NCBI GenBank assembly: GCA_963784615.1
Contig: CAWASG010000001.1
Location: forward strand, 806,001-870,000
Direction: 5' to 3'
Length of the DNA: 64,000 nucleotides
Source: UBA11403 sp963784615
GTDB taxonomy: Bacteria; Pseudomonadota; Gammaproteobacteria; Legionellales; Legionellaceae
Positions 26,107 through 35,928 of this stretch are shown piece after piece. Position 1 is the stretch's first letter, and the number at the start of each line of letters is the position of its first letter. A program made the position numbers and the translations under genes. The notes under the pieces were generated by a model. That model did no database searches and was not told where the DNA came from. It was given only the letters and a program-made list of their open reading frames with translations.

Positions 26107-28197
26107 ATGCCTTTTTCTCATCGCGCGAAAACAAACGCCCCATCAAACAATGAGCAAAACAATGGGTATGTCATAACAATCCCTCCAGAACCCAATTCAA
26201 AAACTCGCGCCATCTCTATACTTGAAAAGGCGGGTTTACTGATTAACGATAATGCACAAACCTATCGAGATCTCGTAGCAGCACATCTAAACCCAGATCC
26301 CATGGCGAAAGCACTTTCCATACTTTATGCGATTGGTTTACTCACTGGCGAAGCAGCTCAAACCAACGCAAAAACACTAATAAAACTGGAATCCATTCCT
26401 TCTTTTGCCGACACCCTATTAATACTTCAGCAAACCGAATTATTCGCCGACGATGTTACCCAAGCTAATTTTGACAAGCTGATAACACACCCAGATCCAG
26501 ACTCAATCAAGCGTGCCATTTATGTACTTGAACACACGACATTGCTCAGTGGTGAAATGGCCCAAGAGAATTTTGAATCGTTAACCGAACACCAAAACCT
26601 AGACCCCCTAACCGATGTTTTCTTCATTCTTGTGCAAGCAGAATTACTTGATGACGATAAAGCACAAAATAACTTCGATACCCTCTCCCATCATCAGAAC
26701 ATCGAAGAACTGATGGACTGCCTGAGGATACTTCAACAAAACCAATTAATGAACGAAGAGGCTGCACAACACTATTTCGATGTTATTGCAAAATATCCGT
26801 ACGCCAGCATCATGGCCAGTAGCATTGGGTTGCTTGAAAGCGCTCAGTTACTCTCTGATGATAATGCGGAGGCGTATCTTGATGCTGTAATAGAGCATGA
26901 GCGGCCATACGGCGCCGCTTCAGCAATCTTTGCCCTACATAATGCCAAATTACTTACGGAAGAACATCTTAATATTGTCATTAATCTTCCAAACCCTGCT
27001 CCATTCGCTGAAGCCATTAGTTTACTTCAAGGGGCCCAATTACTTGAGGGCGATAATTTCAATCGCCTGATTCCACACATCTCGATCTTATTCGATGAAG
27101 ACTCCTCTGATCTATGGTTTGACATCCCTGCTCATGTTTTAACGCCCGCGAAATTTGATGCGATTATCACCCTTTGCGAAACACACCAAGATGATGCGGA
27201 AGCTGGTCAATTAGCATTCTCCAACTTTGTCCATCAAGAACTACTATTACCAGAACAAGCAGAGCCCGCCATCAATGATGAGCAAAGTACTCATACAGCA
27301 AGCGTTCATGCCTCTGTTTCTGCATCAGCCCAAGCCCTGATGTCACGCTATCAGGATGCTATTTCAACTGACGATTCTCTCGACAAAATCATTCACGACA
27401 TCCTAGACTGGCTCGATGATGTCGAAGAAAACCCTAAAGCCGCAGCTGCTAAACGATGCATTCCTGAGCTCATCTGTAACGGTAACTTTGAGTTTCAAGA
27501 TCCTGTGTCCAAGGTGACAATAAAACAACTGGTCGCGTTAAGTTGGCTTGCCATTCATGATGATTCACTGAGAGCTGGTACATTGAATGATGGGAAATTC
27601 TCATTGCTTGATGGTCTGTATCAAATTCAACGAGAATATAATATATCAGCGAAAGGCATTGATGACGACCAACCAAAGGATCTTCAGGCTTGCCCTCCAG
27701 GCGCATTCAATAAACTCATAGAGAAATTAGTTGGTATTCATCAAGATATTGTCGTTCGATTTATCACCCATGGTACAGCTTCAATGAAATTTACAGCGGT
27801 TGTAAAAGATGCAGTCATCTCTTATTTAACAGAACTTCCGCAACCCGAAGGACGAGATGAAATTGCAGAACGGATCGATATGTTAGATAGACTTTCAGAT
27901 GAAAGCATGGGAATAGATGAAGACTTTTGGGAAATGATCGTGGACTCCGTTGGTAGTCAAATACAAGAAGAATTCGGATCTTTATATAATGACGATCAAA
28001 ATCATCCTAAATTCATCGCGCTAATGGAACAGTGGCCTTATGTATCGATAACAAAACACGATTTACGACACGTTTGGGCAGAATTGCAAGCGCCCGCTGT
28101 GATGACATTATCTAGCATCAATGTTTTTTTTCAACCGGAACCGGTAGTGGACGATAAAAGTGATAGCGAAAATATTCTGAATCATCAAGCAATGTAA
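26107..28197 (+). CDS. helical-repeat protein, possible secreted effector
   Basis: 696 aa without signal peptide. Residues ~35-310 hold about seven degenerate 40-residue repeats, each with A-x-x-I-L-x-x-A-x-L-L-x-x-x-x-A-Q-x-N-F-D-x-L followed by a short polar H-x-x-P linker. Such repeats occur in many proteins of Legionella, Coxiella and relatives. The second half (~400-696) is unrelated, acidic and helical. GGAGG lies 6 bp before the ATG. Function unknown; a host-directed role is inferred from the repeat type only. Confidence 0.75.
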   Translation: MPFSHRAKTNAPSNNEQNNGYVITIPPEPNSKTRAISILEKAGLLINDNAQTYRDLVAAHLNPDPMAKALSILYAIGLLTGEAAQTNAKTLIKLESIPSFADTLLILQQTELFADDVTQANFDKLITHPDPDSIKRAIYVLEHTTLLSGEMAQENFESLTEHQNLDPLTDVFFILVQAELLDDDKAQNNFDTLSHHQNIEELMDCLRILQQNQLMNEEAAQHYFDVIAKYPYASIMASSIGLLESAQLLSDDNAEAYLDAVIEHERPYGAASAIFALHNAKLLTEEHLNIVINLPNPAPFAEAISLLQGAQLLEGDNFNRLIPHISILFDEDSSDLWFDIPAHVLTPAKFDAIITLCETHQDDAEAGQLAFSNFVHQELLLPEQAEPAINDEQSTHTASVHASVSASAQALMSRYQDAISTDDSLDKIIHDILDWLDDVEENPKAAAAKRCIPELICNGNFEFQDPVSKVTIKQLVALSWLAIHDDSLRAGTLNDGKFSLLDGLYQIQREYNISAKGIDDDQPKDLQACPPGAFNKLIEKLVGIHQDIVVRFITHGTASMKFTAVVKDAVISYLTELPQPEGRDEIAERIDMLDRLSDESMGIDEDFWEMIVDSVGSQIQEEFGSLYNDDQNHPKFIALMEQWPYVSITKHDLRHVWAELQAPAVMTLSSINVFFQPEPVVDDKSDSENILNHQAM

Positions 28198-28229
28198 TCG
28201 CGTTAGTAGATGAAAAATTTAATAGACCT

Positions 28230-28387
28230 GCCGTAGCCTACCTAATGGCACTATGTTAAGGGCTGTAGGTTGGGTTGATCGAGAGCGAAGCCCAACAAAA
28301 TCATCATGTTGGGCTTCGCTCTCGATCAACCCAACCTACGCGTACACCAATCATTTTTTCCTTAGCTTAGTGCCATTAGGCTACGGC
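28230..28387. repeat. Palindromic element, family A, with outer CCGTAGCC ends
   Basis: GCCGTAGCC at the left edge and GGCTACGGC at the right edge. The inner stem has a GATCGAGAGC core mirrored as GCTCTCGATC, a change from the usual GAGCGAGAGC that appears in both arms. The right end lies one base from the stop of the symporter gene. Confidence 0.88.
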
Positions 28388-28388
28388 T

Positions 28389-29651
28389 CTATTCAACGAG
28401 AGGATCTGCAACTGACGTTACGGTCTCATCAGCTAGAGACTTATCATTCACAACCTTAACCACACAAGAATCAGACCAAACATTGAGTGATGTCTCTACC
28501 ATATCAATCAAGCTATAAAATGGCAGGATAATCCCCATCAATGTAATGGGTACGTTCATACTCGACAGTAAGCTCGCACTCAAGAAAAAACATCCCATCG
28601 GCACGCCTGCGTTACCAATGGCGGCAACGGTCGCAATGCCGACCCACATCACCATTGAGCCATATGAAACAGCAATACCATGGTTTTGCATTAAATATAT
28701 CACCGTTGCAAAAATAAACGCGGCACAACCATTCATATTAATACTGGTGCAAAGCGGTAAAACAACGCGGCTGATTGAGGGCTTAACATGAAGATTTTTT
28801 TCAACCGTATCCATCGTCACAGGCAAAGTACCGACTGATGATTTTGAGAAAAATGCCAAGGATAACGCCGGCAACATCCCTTTCATCGCGGTAAATGGTT
28901 TAATGCCCTGGTATTTCAACCACAACGGCAATATTACAAATCCTTGAATTAAGTTCGCCAACACGATAATGAGTAAATATTCGCCTATACCCTTGAAGGT
29001 CATGCCGCCACGAAGTTGCACCACTGTCGTGGTGATAAAACCATATAACCCTAAGGGGATAATCGCAACGATCCAACGCGTGATCACAATAAATAAAGCA
29101 TGCGCGCCACGGAAAAACTGCGTCAATGTATGTCGTGCTTCTTCATCCGGAATAAACCGCAAGGCAATACCAATCACGACACCTAAAAGCAATACACTCA
29201 AGACCTGATGATCTAAAAAAGGCGCAAATATCGTCTCTGGAAACAAATTAGCAATATGATGCAAATAATCGGTATGCTCGATTGGCAAAGCTGCACCAAC
29301 AGAAGGATGCACCGCCGCAACCATAGCCGGATGAATCGCAATATATAAAAGGCAACTGATAGCCGCCGCCACCAGCGTTGTACCCAGTGTATAGGTCATG
29401 GTTCTTCGCCAGATGGTTCGCATGATCCCATCTTCTCGGTAGTGCGATAAGGTCACGATGATCGATAACGAAATAATCGGCAAGCTGATGCATTTAAATA
29501 TTTTGATGAAGACATCGGCAATAAACAACCCAAACTGCTCTAGAGCAGTAATGCCAGAGAGTCCGCTATAAATGCCTAGCAATATCATCGCGGCATAAAT
29601 AATCGGTAACTTAAACCAGCTCTTCTTGGTAATCGAATGCGATGCGCACAT
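28389..29651 (-). CDS. dicarboxylate/amino acid:cation symporter (DAACS family)
   Basis: About 420 aa, eight hydrophobic segments plus re-entrant loops. Signature stretches: 'SISRVVLPLCTSINMNGCAAF' (the P-L-x-x-S-I-N-M-x-G motif binding Na+ and substrate), 'FFSKSSVGTLPVTMD' (hairpin 1 serine-rich motif) and 'IGNAGVPMGCFFLSASLLSS'. It imports dicarboxylates or acidic/neutral amino acids with Na+ or H+. The start at 29651 has AAAGGTG six bases upstream; the earlier TTG at 29678 is unlikely. Useful to an amino-acid-feeding bacterium, but the substrate is not proven. Confidence 0.9.
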   Translation of the reverse strand: MCASHSITKKSWFKLPIIYAAMILLGIYSGLSGITALEQFGLFIADVFIKIFKCISLPIISLSIIVTLSHYREDGIMRTIWRRTMTYTLGTTLVAAAISCLLYIAIHPAMVAAVHPSVGAALPIEHTDYLHHIANLFPETIFAPFLDHQVLSVLLLGVVIGIALRFIPDEEARHTLTQFFRGAHALFIVITRWIVAIIPLGLYGFITTTVVQLRGGMTFKGIGEYLLIIVLANLIQGFVILPLWLKYQGIKPFTAMKGMLPALSLAFFSKSSVGTLPVTMDTVEKNLHVKPSISRVVLPLCTSINMNGCAAFIFATVIYLMQNHGIAVSYGSMVMWVGIATVAAIGNAGVPMGCFFLSASLLSSMNVPITLMGIILPFYSLIDMVETSLNVWSDSCVVKVVNDKSLADETVTSVADPLVE

Positions 29652-29760
29652 GTAAAACACCTTTGAAATTTGCGTCAATAAAGTAGTTACCGTTCAAAAC
29701 ATACACCCCGAGGCATAAATTTTACATAATTTGAACAGCAAGTGCATATTTTACCATATT

Positions 29761-30276
29761 TCAAGTGGTTGTCAAATGCCGCCAACTCACAATCCCTTTT
29801 CTTATCGTTAACGTCTCGCCATCACACCGCTTCAAACTCACGCCATTGGTGAAACGCAATTGTAGCGTTTCATAGGGCCGCGCTTTGGACATCACCGTCA
29901 AGCGCCAATGATGGCTGCTCAAGGTATGATGCTTCAAAACAATCTGTAAACAAGGAAAATCACCTAAATCTTCAATCAAATATAAATACGCTTGCTGGCT
30001 CATAACCTTCTCACATCCATGATGATGCTTTAAGTGTTCAATAACGTCATGAGAAGGTTTCTCCTCTACAGTACATTGAGCCTCTTGATTTGCCAAATGA
30101 GAAAACCGCAGTAAATGAGCCACTGTTTCCAGTTGATAAAAAGCCTGATGGCGTTTTGTAAGCTCATTACCTGCCTTTACATACAACAATACCGCTTGCA
30201 TGAGCGATAAAACCAATAATGTCAGCATCGCAAGCATTAGAATCGTTGTGAACAGCACAAAGCCTTTTGACCTCAT
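29761..30276 (-). CDS. pilX: PilX-like minor pilus protein
   Basis: About 171 aa. N-terminal 'MRSKGFVLFTTILMLAMLTLLVLSLM' is the PilX type: a short basic leader, Gly before Phe, and a hydrophobic helix. The remaining domain has four cysteines. Third gene of a pilV-pilW-pilX operon; ATG at 30276 overlaps the pilW stop (TGATG). The TTG three bases earlier is less likely. Confidence 0.7.
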   Translation of the reverse strand: MRSKGFVLFTTILMLAMLTLLVLSLMQAVLLYVKAGNELTKRHQAFYQLETVAHLLRFSHLANQEAQCTVEEKPSHDVIEHLKHHHGCEKVMSQQAYLYLIEDLGDFPCLQIVLKHHTLSSHHWRLTVMSKARPYETLQLRFTNGVSLKRCDGETLTIRKGIVSWRHLTTT

Positions 30277-31013
30277 CAAGACACTCTCATCAGAGTATCC
30301 ACTTCTATTGACTGGCCTTTTTCAGTCGCTAACGCAACATGCACCAAACGTTGACCGTGTCGTGTTTTTAATGAAGCGGACGCACCGTGAATCGCACCTG
30401 AAAGCGCGTCAACACGATCCAGGCGATAATAAAGCACACCTGATTTGATAAAAAATCCCTCTTCAAGCCATTCACCAATATAGATAGGCGGCTGATAGGA
30501 ATAAAATAGGGGATGTTTTAAGTCAAACTCCCAGTTTCCGGCAACCGAGCGCAGATGCTCAATCCGATGGACTTCTGCATGATAACAATCTGCAATCATT
30601 ACAGGATGCTGCACCGAAAGAACCGCCTCTTTTGTGACAATCAGCGCGGTAAGCGATACCTGTTTGATGAAAAAACCATACTGATTACTCATATGATTCA
30701 CTTGAAATCCGGGGTTATCTCTTGAATACAGGTCAATCGCAGTCAATCCAGTTTTTTGATGACGCATATCCATTGTGGTCAAATGCTCAACTCCTAGACA
30801 CGGTGTAAATCCCGCTTGGCGAATGCTGTCACGCATGAGATCCACAACCAGCTGAGCATCAAGCGCTTTCTCCAGCATGCTTTCTGAGCGTTTGTAATGC
30901 TGTTTAACCCCAACGTATTGGCTCATCAACGTTGTGAGTAACAGACTTGAGGAAAGCAGCGCTACCAAAATTTCCGGCAAACTCAAACCACACTGGTGAA
31001 AACGCCTCATCAT
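30276..31013 (-). CDS. pilW: type IV pilus minor pilin PilW
   Basis: 245 aa with the prepilin peptidase site in 'MMRRFHQCGLSLPEILVALL' (cleavage after G, then S-L-P-E with the conserved Glu5), followed by a hydrophobic helix. 'DLMRDSIRQAGFTPCLG' is typical of PilW. Overlaps pilV by four bases (ATGA) and pilX by one. Needed, with PilV and PilX, to start pilus assembly in other species. Confidence 0.85.
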   Translation of the reverse strand: MMRRFHQCGLSLPEILVALLSSSLLLTTLMSQYVGVKQHYKRSESMLEKALDAQLVVDLMRDSIRQAGFTPCLGVEHLTTMDMRHQKTGLTAIDLYSRDNPGFQVNHMSNQYGFFIKQVSLTALIVTKEAVLSVQHPVMIADCYHAEVHRIEHLRSVAGNWEFDLKHPLFYSYQPPIYIGEWLEEGFFIKSGVLYYRLDRVDALSGAIHGASASLKTRHGQRLVHVALATEKGQSIEVDTLMRVS

Positions 31014-31366
31014 GATCTCACCAGTAATCGTTTTAAATGACCACCGGCAGAATCATCGTTCCACTTCAGCTTAAGCACAACGGTGGGCACGTTGCCTCCC
31101 GGTGCCTTGACCCACTCTACATCCTCGATTTCGCGCTTAATCGACTTGGTCATTAATTGATAGGAAGCGTCAACGGTAGGTAACTGCTGCGCGACAAACT
31201 GTTCCGACGCATTGTCTAACTGGCGAACGGCTTCGTTGCGATGATTGATTTGATGAGTATAGCGGCTCACATGCCACTGTTGTTGTAATAAAGCTAAAGA
31301 AGCACTGGTCACAATGACAAGCGACACGAGTACTTCTGTGAGGGATAGCCCGTCACAGTTTTGCAT
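31010..31366 (-). CDS. pilV: type IV pilus minor pilin PilV
   Basis: 118 aa with the prepilin leader 'MQNCDGLSLTEVLVSLVIVT' (G before L-S-L-T-E, Glu5 conserved). First gene of a three-gene cluster; AAGGA lies 8 bp before the ATG. No fimT, pilY1 or pilE follow, as would be common. Rather short for PilV (usually 130-180 aa). Confidence 0.8.
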   Translation of the reverse strand: MQNCDGLSLTEVLVSLVIVTSASLALLQQQWHVSRYTHQINHRNEAVRQLDNASEQFVAQQLPTVDASYQLMTKSIKREIEDVEWVKAPGGNVPTVVLKLKWNDDSAGGHLKRLLVRS

Positions 31367-31436
31367 ATTCCATTCCTTGAGGTTGGTTCGCGAAGAAGAT
31401 TAACGGTAAATGTAAGCATTGTGAAGCTAAATTTGA

Positions 31437-31442
31437 TATAAT
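31437..31442 (+). promoter_or_regulatory. Possible -10 box for erpA
   Basis: Perfect TATAAT 33 bp before the erpA ATG. No good -35 hexamer at standard spacing is visible, so the site may need an activator or be fortuitous. Confidence 0.35.
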
Positions 31443-31469
31443 TAAATTATAAACCAAGCTGGAGGTATC

Positions 31470-31847
31470 ATGACCACAACCAACACAACAACAACGGGCA
31501 TACACTTTACTGTCAGTGCCGCAGATAAAGTTGCCTCTCTTATCGCTGAAGAAAACAATCCTGCTTTAAATTTAAGGGTGTATATCACCGGCGGTGGATG
31601 TTCAGGCTTTCAATATGGCTTTACCTTTGATGAGGCGATTCAGCCAGATGACACCATCGTTGAGCAAGCATGCTCCGATAACTCAACAGCCGTTAAATTA
31701 CTGATCGACTCGATGAGTATTCAATATTTAAATCAAGCTGAAATTGACTACGTTCAAGGGATCCAGGGCGAACAATTCGTCATTCGCAATCCTAACGCAA
31801 AAACGACGTGCGGATGTGGATCGTCATTCAGTATGGATGATGAATAA
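31470..31847 (+). CDS. erpA: iron-sulfur cluster insertion protein ErpA
   Basis: 125-aa A-type Fe-S carrier that hands clusters to apo-proteins such as IspG. The three cysteine ligands are present: C44 in GGGCSGFQYGF, and C114/C116 in TCGCGSSF. GGAGG lies 6 bp before the ATG, and a TATAAT occurs at 31437-31442. It diverges from the pilV operon. Confidence 0.95.
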   Translation: MTTTNTTTTGIHFTVSAADKVASLIAEENNPALNLRVYITGGGCSGFQYGFTFDEAIQPDDTIVEQACSDNSTAVKLLIDSMSIQYLNQAEIDYVQGIQGEQFVIRNPNAKTTCGCGSSFSMDDE

Positions 31848-31866
31848 ACCATTGTACCTTTTCTAT

Positions 31867-32220
31867 TTAGTTTTGACCGGTTGCTTATAGTGATCAACCC
31901 AGTAGCCTCGGTAAAAATCGCAACACTGCGCTTGCAGGTCGTCGTTGCGAGCACCCCAGTACCTTAGGTACAAACAGCCGAAATGAACTTGCAGGTCGCG
32001 TCGTTGCGAGGCACGAAGCAATCCAGGTTCGAAGCTTTGTTCTCTGGATTGCTTCGTGCCTCGCAACGACGCCTGATACAACATTGCATATATTGTGAAG
32101 TTCATTAGGAGCGAAGCGTGGCAATCCAGAGTTCAGAGCACGGTACTCTGGATTGCCACGCTTCGCTCGCAACGACGCTTTGTTCGAGATCGTTTCAATC
32201 TGCCTATTCCAACAGATCAA
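31867..32220. repeat. Family B element with the TTAGTTTTGACCGG end
   Basis: Begins TTTAGTTTTGACCGGTTGC and ends with TTCGAGATCGTTTCAATCTG then a decayed TCCAACAGATCAAA. Inside are two successive palindromes of GTCGTTGCGAGG(CACGAAGC) and AATCCAG. Same ends as 44938-45156. No gene in the 437-bp gap between erpA and the L,D-transpeptidase. Confidence 0.8.
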
Positions 32221-32284
32221 AGAAAGCTCTGGAAAGTTAATTCTAGACCAAATAATTTAATGCGTTTGCCCTGCAGCCAACGTA

Positions 32285-32815
32285 CTAATATGACTTAACC
32301 ACCACACGCGTTCCGATGTGCATAAAACTATGATTTAACCAACGCGCATCCGAGGGCGTTACACGGACACAGCCATGGCTGGCATTATAATTCGGCACAT
32401 CATACGAACCATGTACCGCATAATATCGACTAAAAAACATGCAATAAGGCATTGGGGCACCCCCCTTACCAACTGGGTAGCGACTCGATTTACAGCCGGC
32501 ACCGCCCTTGCTAATGATATGATAAGTTCCCGAAGGGGTTCGACAACCTCTGTGTATATCCGGGCAATAGTTGCGTCCGCCGGATGCTCGGCCGCTACGA
32601 ACAACCTGCCCCGAACCATTAACAGCCTTCCAACTCAAACTCCGTGGACTAAAAATAAAGGTATTATTTGCCGCAAAGCTTTGGTTCATAATCGAGGTTT
32701 CAGACTCAGCGTATGCGACATTGACCTGCCCTATTGAAGCGAGCAGAACAACCCCGGAAAGAAGGGTAACGCGTCTAGCAGATAACAACGATAAAGGCTT
32801 AGTGAGTAATTCCAT
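32285..32815 (-). CDS. L,D-transpeptidase (YkuD family), secreted
   Basis: About 176 aa. Signal peptide ends near AYAES. The catalytic YkuD motif H-x(13-17)-S-H-G-C-V-R is visible as 'VHGSYDVPNYNASHGCVRV', and 'TPSGTYHI' starts the domain. Forms 3-3 cross-links in peptidoglycan or attaches lipoproteins. ATG at 32815 has AGGAG six bases upstream; the longer frame to 32866 lacks a signal and is rejected. Stand-alone gene. Confidence 0.88.
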   Translation of the reverse strand: MELLTKPLSLLSARRVTLLSGVVLLASIGQVNVAYAESETSIMNQSFAANNTFIFSPRSLSWKAVNGSGQVVRSGRASGGRNYCPDIHRGCRTPSGTYHIISKGGAGCKSSRYPVGKGGAPMPYCMFFSRYYAVHGSYDVPNYNASHGCVRVTPSDARWLNHSFMHIGTRVVVKSY

Positions 32816-32902
32816 AAGAGCTCCTGCAATGTATTTTATCCCTGTAGTATGAAAATTATAGCACAATTTCAGACAATGAGATTAAATAATGCGCGAAACA
32901 TC

Positions 32903-35785
32903 CTACCTATTCAATAGCGATGGCTGAGAATCTCCGACCAAATCTACGTTCTGGATGCTCGCTTGATGCAAGGGAGAGCCAAATACTTGGGGCGCTTGCA
33001 AGGGCGCTGAAGCACGATTTGAAGCAGATTCTGGATTTGGGTTCGCGGTCGCTGGAACATCAACGCCAGATGGATTGTCACCATTCCACAGTTTCCAACC
33101 AAATGTTACACCACTCAATAAAAAACCAACAACCAATCCAATTGCAGCGTTAAAGCCAAACCCTAATATGCCCACGCCAAGTGGGGCAAAAATACCGGTT
33201 GCTGTAAATGCCAGGCCGATTGCGATGCCGATTAGCGCGCAAACCAATAACTGCAATAATATAAAATGAGTGTTGTAGGCCCTGGTGCTTGCCAAGGGGG
33301 CATCCTCGACAGCAGGGATAGCACGTGGCAGAACTAGCGGAACAGATGGAACAGGTAGAACAGGCGCAACAGATAGAACAGGTGCAACAGACTGAATAGC
33401 AGGTCCATCTGTTATAGCTAGGTGGTGCTCTCTATTTCTAACGTTACGTAGGCGTAGCGCACGTGAAAAATCATTGACGGGAAGCTGAATCGAGCCAATT
33501 TGAAGCATGGAATTAACAATGTTTGCCCTTATGCCGTAACCATTCCAATCTAACCAATAATTTGATTCTCCCAGATAAGTTACGCGCAGTTCAGCCGTAT
33601 TCAGCATTCCCTGTAGTAAAACCGGGTTATTGAATAATCTCAAAATATTCTGTTTAGAAATGTGCACAACCCGCACCACCGATTGGGGTTGAGAAACAGG
33701 TTGAATCACTGCCAGTTCCGATCCGGTATGGGCAGCAGGAGCACTCATATGAACGATATCTTCACGCTCGGCCTGAACAGCCCGGCTTGGATCATCTAAC
33801 AAATGACCATTAACACTATCGCGTAACCGCACAATTCTGTCGTTAAAAACCCGCCTATCTTCTATAGGCAATGGAATTTCTTGGCCATTCAAAGCAGATG
33901 ATAACTCATCCAAGGCTTGTACATTATGTGCGGTTGGGTTTGCCAGAGGACACTCCTCTAGCTGATCAAGTAATAAACGAAAACGATCAGATGAGGGATC
34001 CGAGCTGTACATAGCATCTGCAGAAACCTCAGCCCGTTGCGACTCACGCGCCACAGCGCTTTCAGCAAAACCTGATTCTGGTGCTAACTGAACTCTAAAC
34101 GTAAGCATGGCTATTGCTTCATGAACCAAAAGCCTCTGTTCATGTTGAATATCTTCTCTTGCAAGAACAGATAGGGCTTGCAAAAATTGAACATCAGTAT
34201 CAATCACCCCATTTAAGCGCGGAAAAATATGAGCCATATACAGTTTCATATGGTTTACATTAACAAAATGTTTCGATTGTTCTCCAAAAATATTAGACAA
34301 TCGACTATCTTTAAAAGACCCAAAATGAATAATCCGATCGACCTTTTCTCCATAGCGTCTTGGATCCAAAGTTCCCTCTATAGAGAAATAGGAGGTAACA
34401 TTATATCGTTCATATGCGTCTCGGTTACGGATCGCATCATTGTAGCAATCGAGTCGCATTTGCTTTCTTTGCTCTGGCGACGCTGACAGAAACCTATTGA
34501 TGATCGCCTTGAGCGGATGAGAATCATTCAGCCTATCTTCAAATTGACATCCCTTTTGTATTTGAAATTCCATCAACTCCACGAGCGCCATCAATTGAGC
34601 ACCCTTCGTCCGCTCACCATTTGGATCGTTCTCAAAAAAGTTCCCAAGCTGATCCAAAGGATTTCCTGATAATGTGCCATGATGACCCATTCCAGCAAGG
34701 TGTGTGATCTTCGTCATTTGAGGATTGTATTTATTTGGTACAGTCCCTTTAAAACATCGAGTATGCTCATTAGGCTGAATCATAACGACGTATTCACTCA
34801 CAATGTCAGGAACCTCATGCATTCTCTGATCGGCCCAAGCAATTGGCCTAACGCCCAACGTTGCGTTTCCGGCGACTGGATCCAACGCAAAAATACTTAA
34901 GCGGATGTTGTCAATGTCAGAACGTGTTTTGATTGCTTGAAGCAACTTCACCAACGGATTATCACCACGTGATAATCGATAAGTATGATTCAAAACAGAC
35001 AGTTTATTTTTTGTGAATGGGCACGGAATGCCATCAATTAAACGATTCAAAAATGCATCATTGATTGTGGATGTGTTTTTTATTTCCTTTAGAATATATT
35101 GTAATTCATGTGCCAAAATCAAAGCTTCAACCGCGCCACGACTATGCCCTTGAATAACATAGTCTTTCTCTTTTGTTGTTGATATGACATGAAGTATTTG
35201 CAGTAATCCCTCCCCAATTTTCTCACCAACATCGTTTCCCAATGTCTGAGGGCCTTCAATGACTGCGGCAGGAAGATAGCGGGGTCTTGCAAAAAATGTA
35301 TGTTTTAAATCATCTTGTTTCACCACATGTGCCAATACACTTAATGTTTCACCAGAGGGATAAGCAGTGAGCAAGCGACTTCCCTTGGTGATTGCGCATT
35401 GTCTAATCCTTGCCTGAAGAGCTTGATTTTGCCCGACACCCTCTACCGTGAATCGCTCTCGATCATCCCAATAATAAATATCTCTTAACATATGCAGATA
35501 TGAACGTATGAGTATATCCATACGATTCAACACCCCTGATGTGTGTTGACCACTATAAACGGTTCCAACATCGGACGTGGACATCGTTCCATCTGCAGCG
35601 GGTACCAACATACTATATTGTAACTGTTCACCATTCGCTGCGACTGAAATGTAAATGACGAAAGGCTGCATCTCATCGGCAGAGGGAAACGGTTGGCCCA
35701 GTGCGGGCAATACTCGCATCGAATATTGATGGGGTTCTGGACTATATTTAGTATCTGTTCCTAACATAGTTAATTGATAAGCCAT
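32903..35785 (-). CDS. large protein with lipase-like GHSRG motif and C-terminal membrane helices
   Basis: About 960 aa. An N-terminal alpha/beta-hydrolase-like part carries 'DYVIQGHSRGAVEALILAHEL' (G-x-S-x-G type nucleophile near residue 212), followed by 'SIFALDPVAGNATLG', which looks like the acid-loop region of DUF2235-type hydrolases. The middle is helical. Near 800 is a degenerate Val/Pro/Ala run (SVAPVLSVAPVLPVPSVPLV). Two long hydrophobic helices lie near 850-905, and a Ser/Asn/Pro-rich tail follows. Start chosen at ATG 35785, with AGG five bases before; the frame extends to 35911 without support. No signal peptide. Could be a lipase-type effector or membrane-anchored hydrolase; unproven. 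Confidence 0.75.
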   Translation of the reverse strand: MAYQLTMLGTDTKYSPEPHQYSMRVLPALGQPFPSADEMQPFVIYISVAANGEQLQYSMLVPAADGTMSTSDVGTVYSGQHTSGVLNRMDILIRSYLHMLRDIYYWDDRERFTVEGVGQNQALQARIRQCAITKGSRLLTAYPSGETLSVLAHVVKQDDLKHTFFARPRYLPAAVIEGPQTLGNDVGEKIGEGLLQILHVISTTKEKDYVIQGHSRGAVEALILAHELQYILKEIKNTSTINDAFLNRLIDGIPCPFTKNKLSVLNHTYRLSRGDNPLVKLLQAIKTRSDIDNIRLSIFALDPVAGNATLGVRPIAWADQRMHEVPDIVSEYVVMIQPNEHTRCFKGTVPNKYNPQMTKITHLAGMGHHGTLSGNPLDQLGNFFENDPNGERTKGAQLMALVELMEFQIQKGCQFEDRLNDSHPLKAIINRFLSASPEQRKQMRLDCYNDAIRNRDAYERYNVTSYFSIEGTLDPRRYGEKVDRIIHFGSFKDSRLSNIFGEQSKHFVNVNHMKLYMAHIFPRLNGVIDTDVQFLQALSVLAREDIQHEQRLLVHEAIAMLTFRVQLAPESGFAESAVARESQRAEVSADAMYSSDPSSDRFRLLLDQLEECPLANPTAHNVQALDELSSALNGQEIPLPIEDRRVFNDRIVRLRDSVNGHLLDDPSRAVQAEREDIVHMSAPAAHTGSELAVIQPVSQPQSVVRVVHISKQNILRLFNNPVLLQGMLNTAELRVTYLGESNYWLDWNGYGIRANIVNSMLQIGSIQLPVNDFSRALRLRNVRNREHHLAITDGPAIQSVAPVLSVAPVLPVPSVPLVLPRAIPAVEDAPLASTRAYNTHFILLQLLVCALIGIAIGLAFTATGIFAPLGVGILGFGFNAAIGLVVGFLLSGVTFGWKLWNGDNPSGVDVPATANPNPESASNRASAPLQAPQVFGSPLHQASIQNVDLVGDSQPSLLNR

Positions 35786-35928
35786 AGCAACCTGTCTTGT
35801 TGAACCGAAAAATTGGTCTAATTGTACCATGAGTAGCATAAAAACACCACATCGGCACCAAATGATCTCATTGACTGATAAATTACGTCTCCTTAAGCAT
35901 GGTAACCGCACATATGCTAGAAAGTAAG

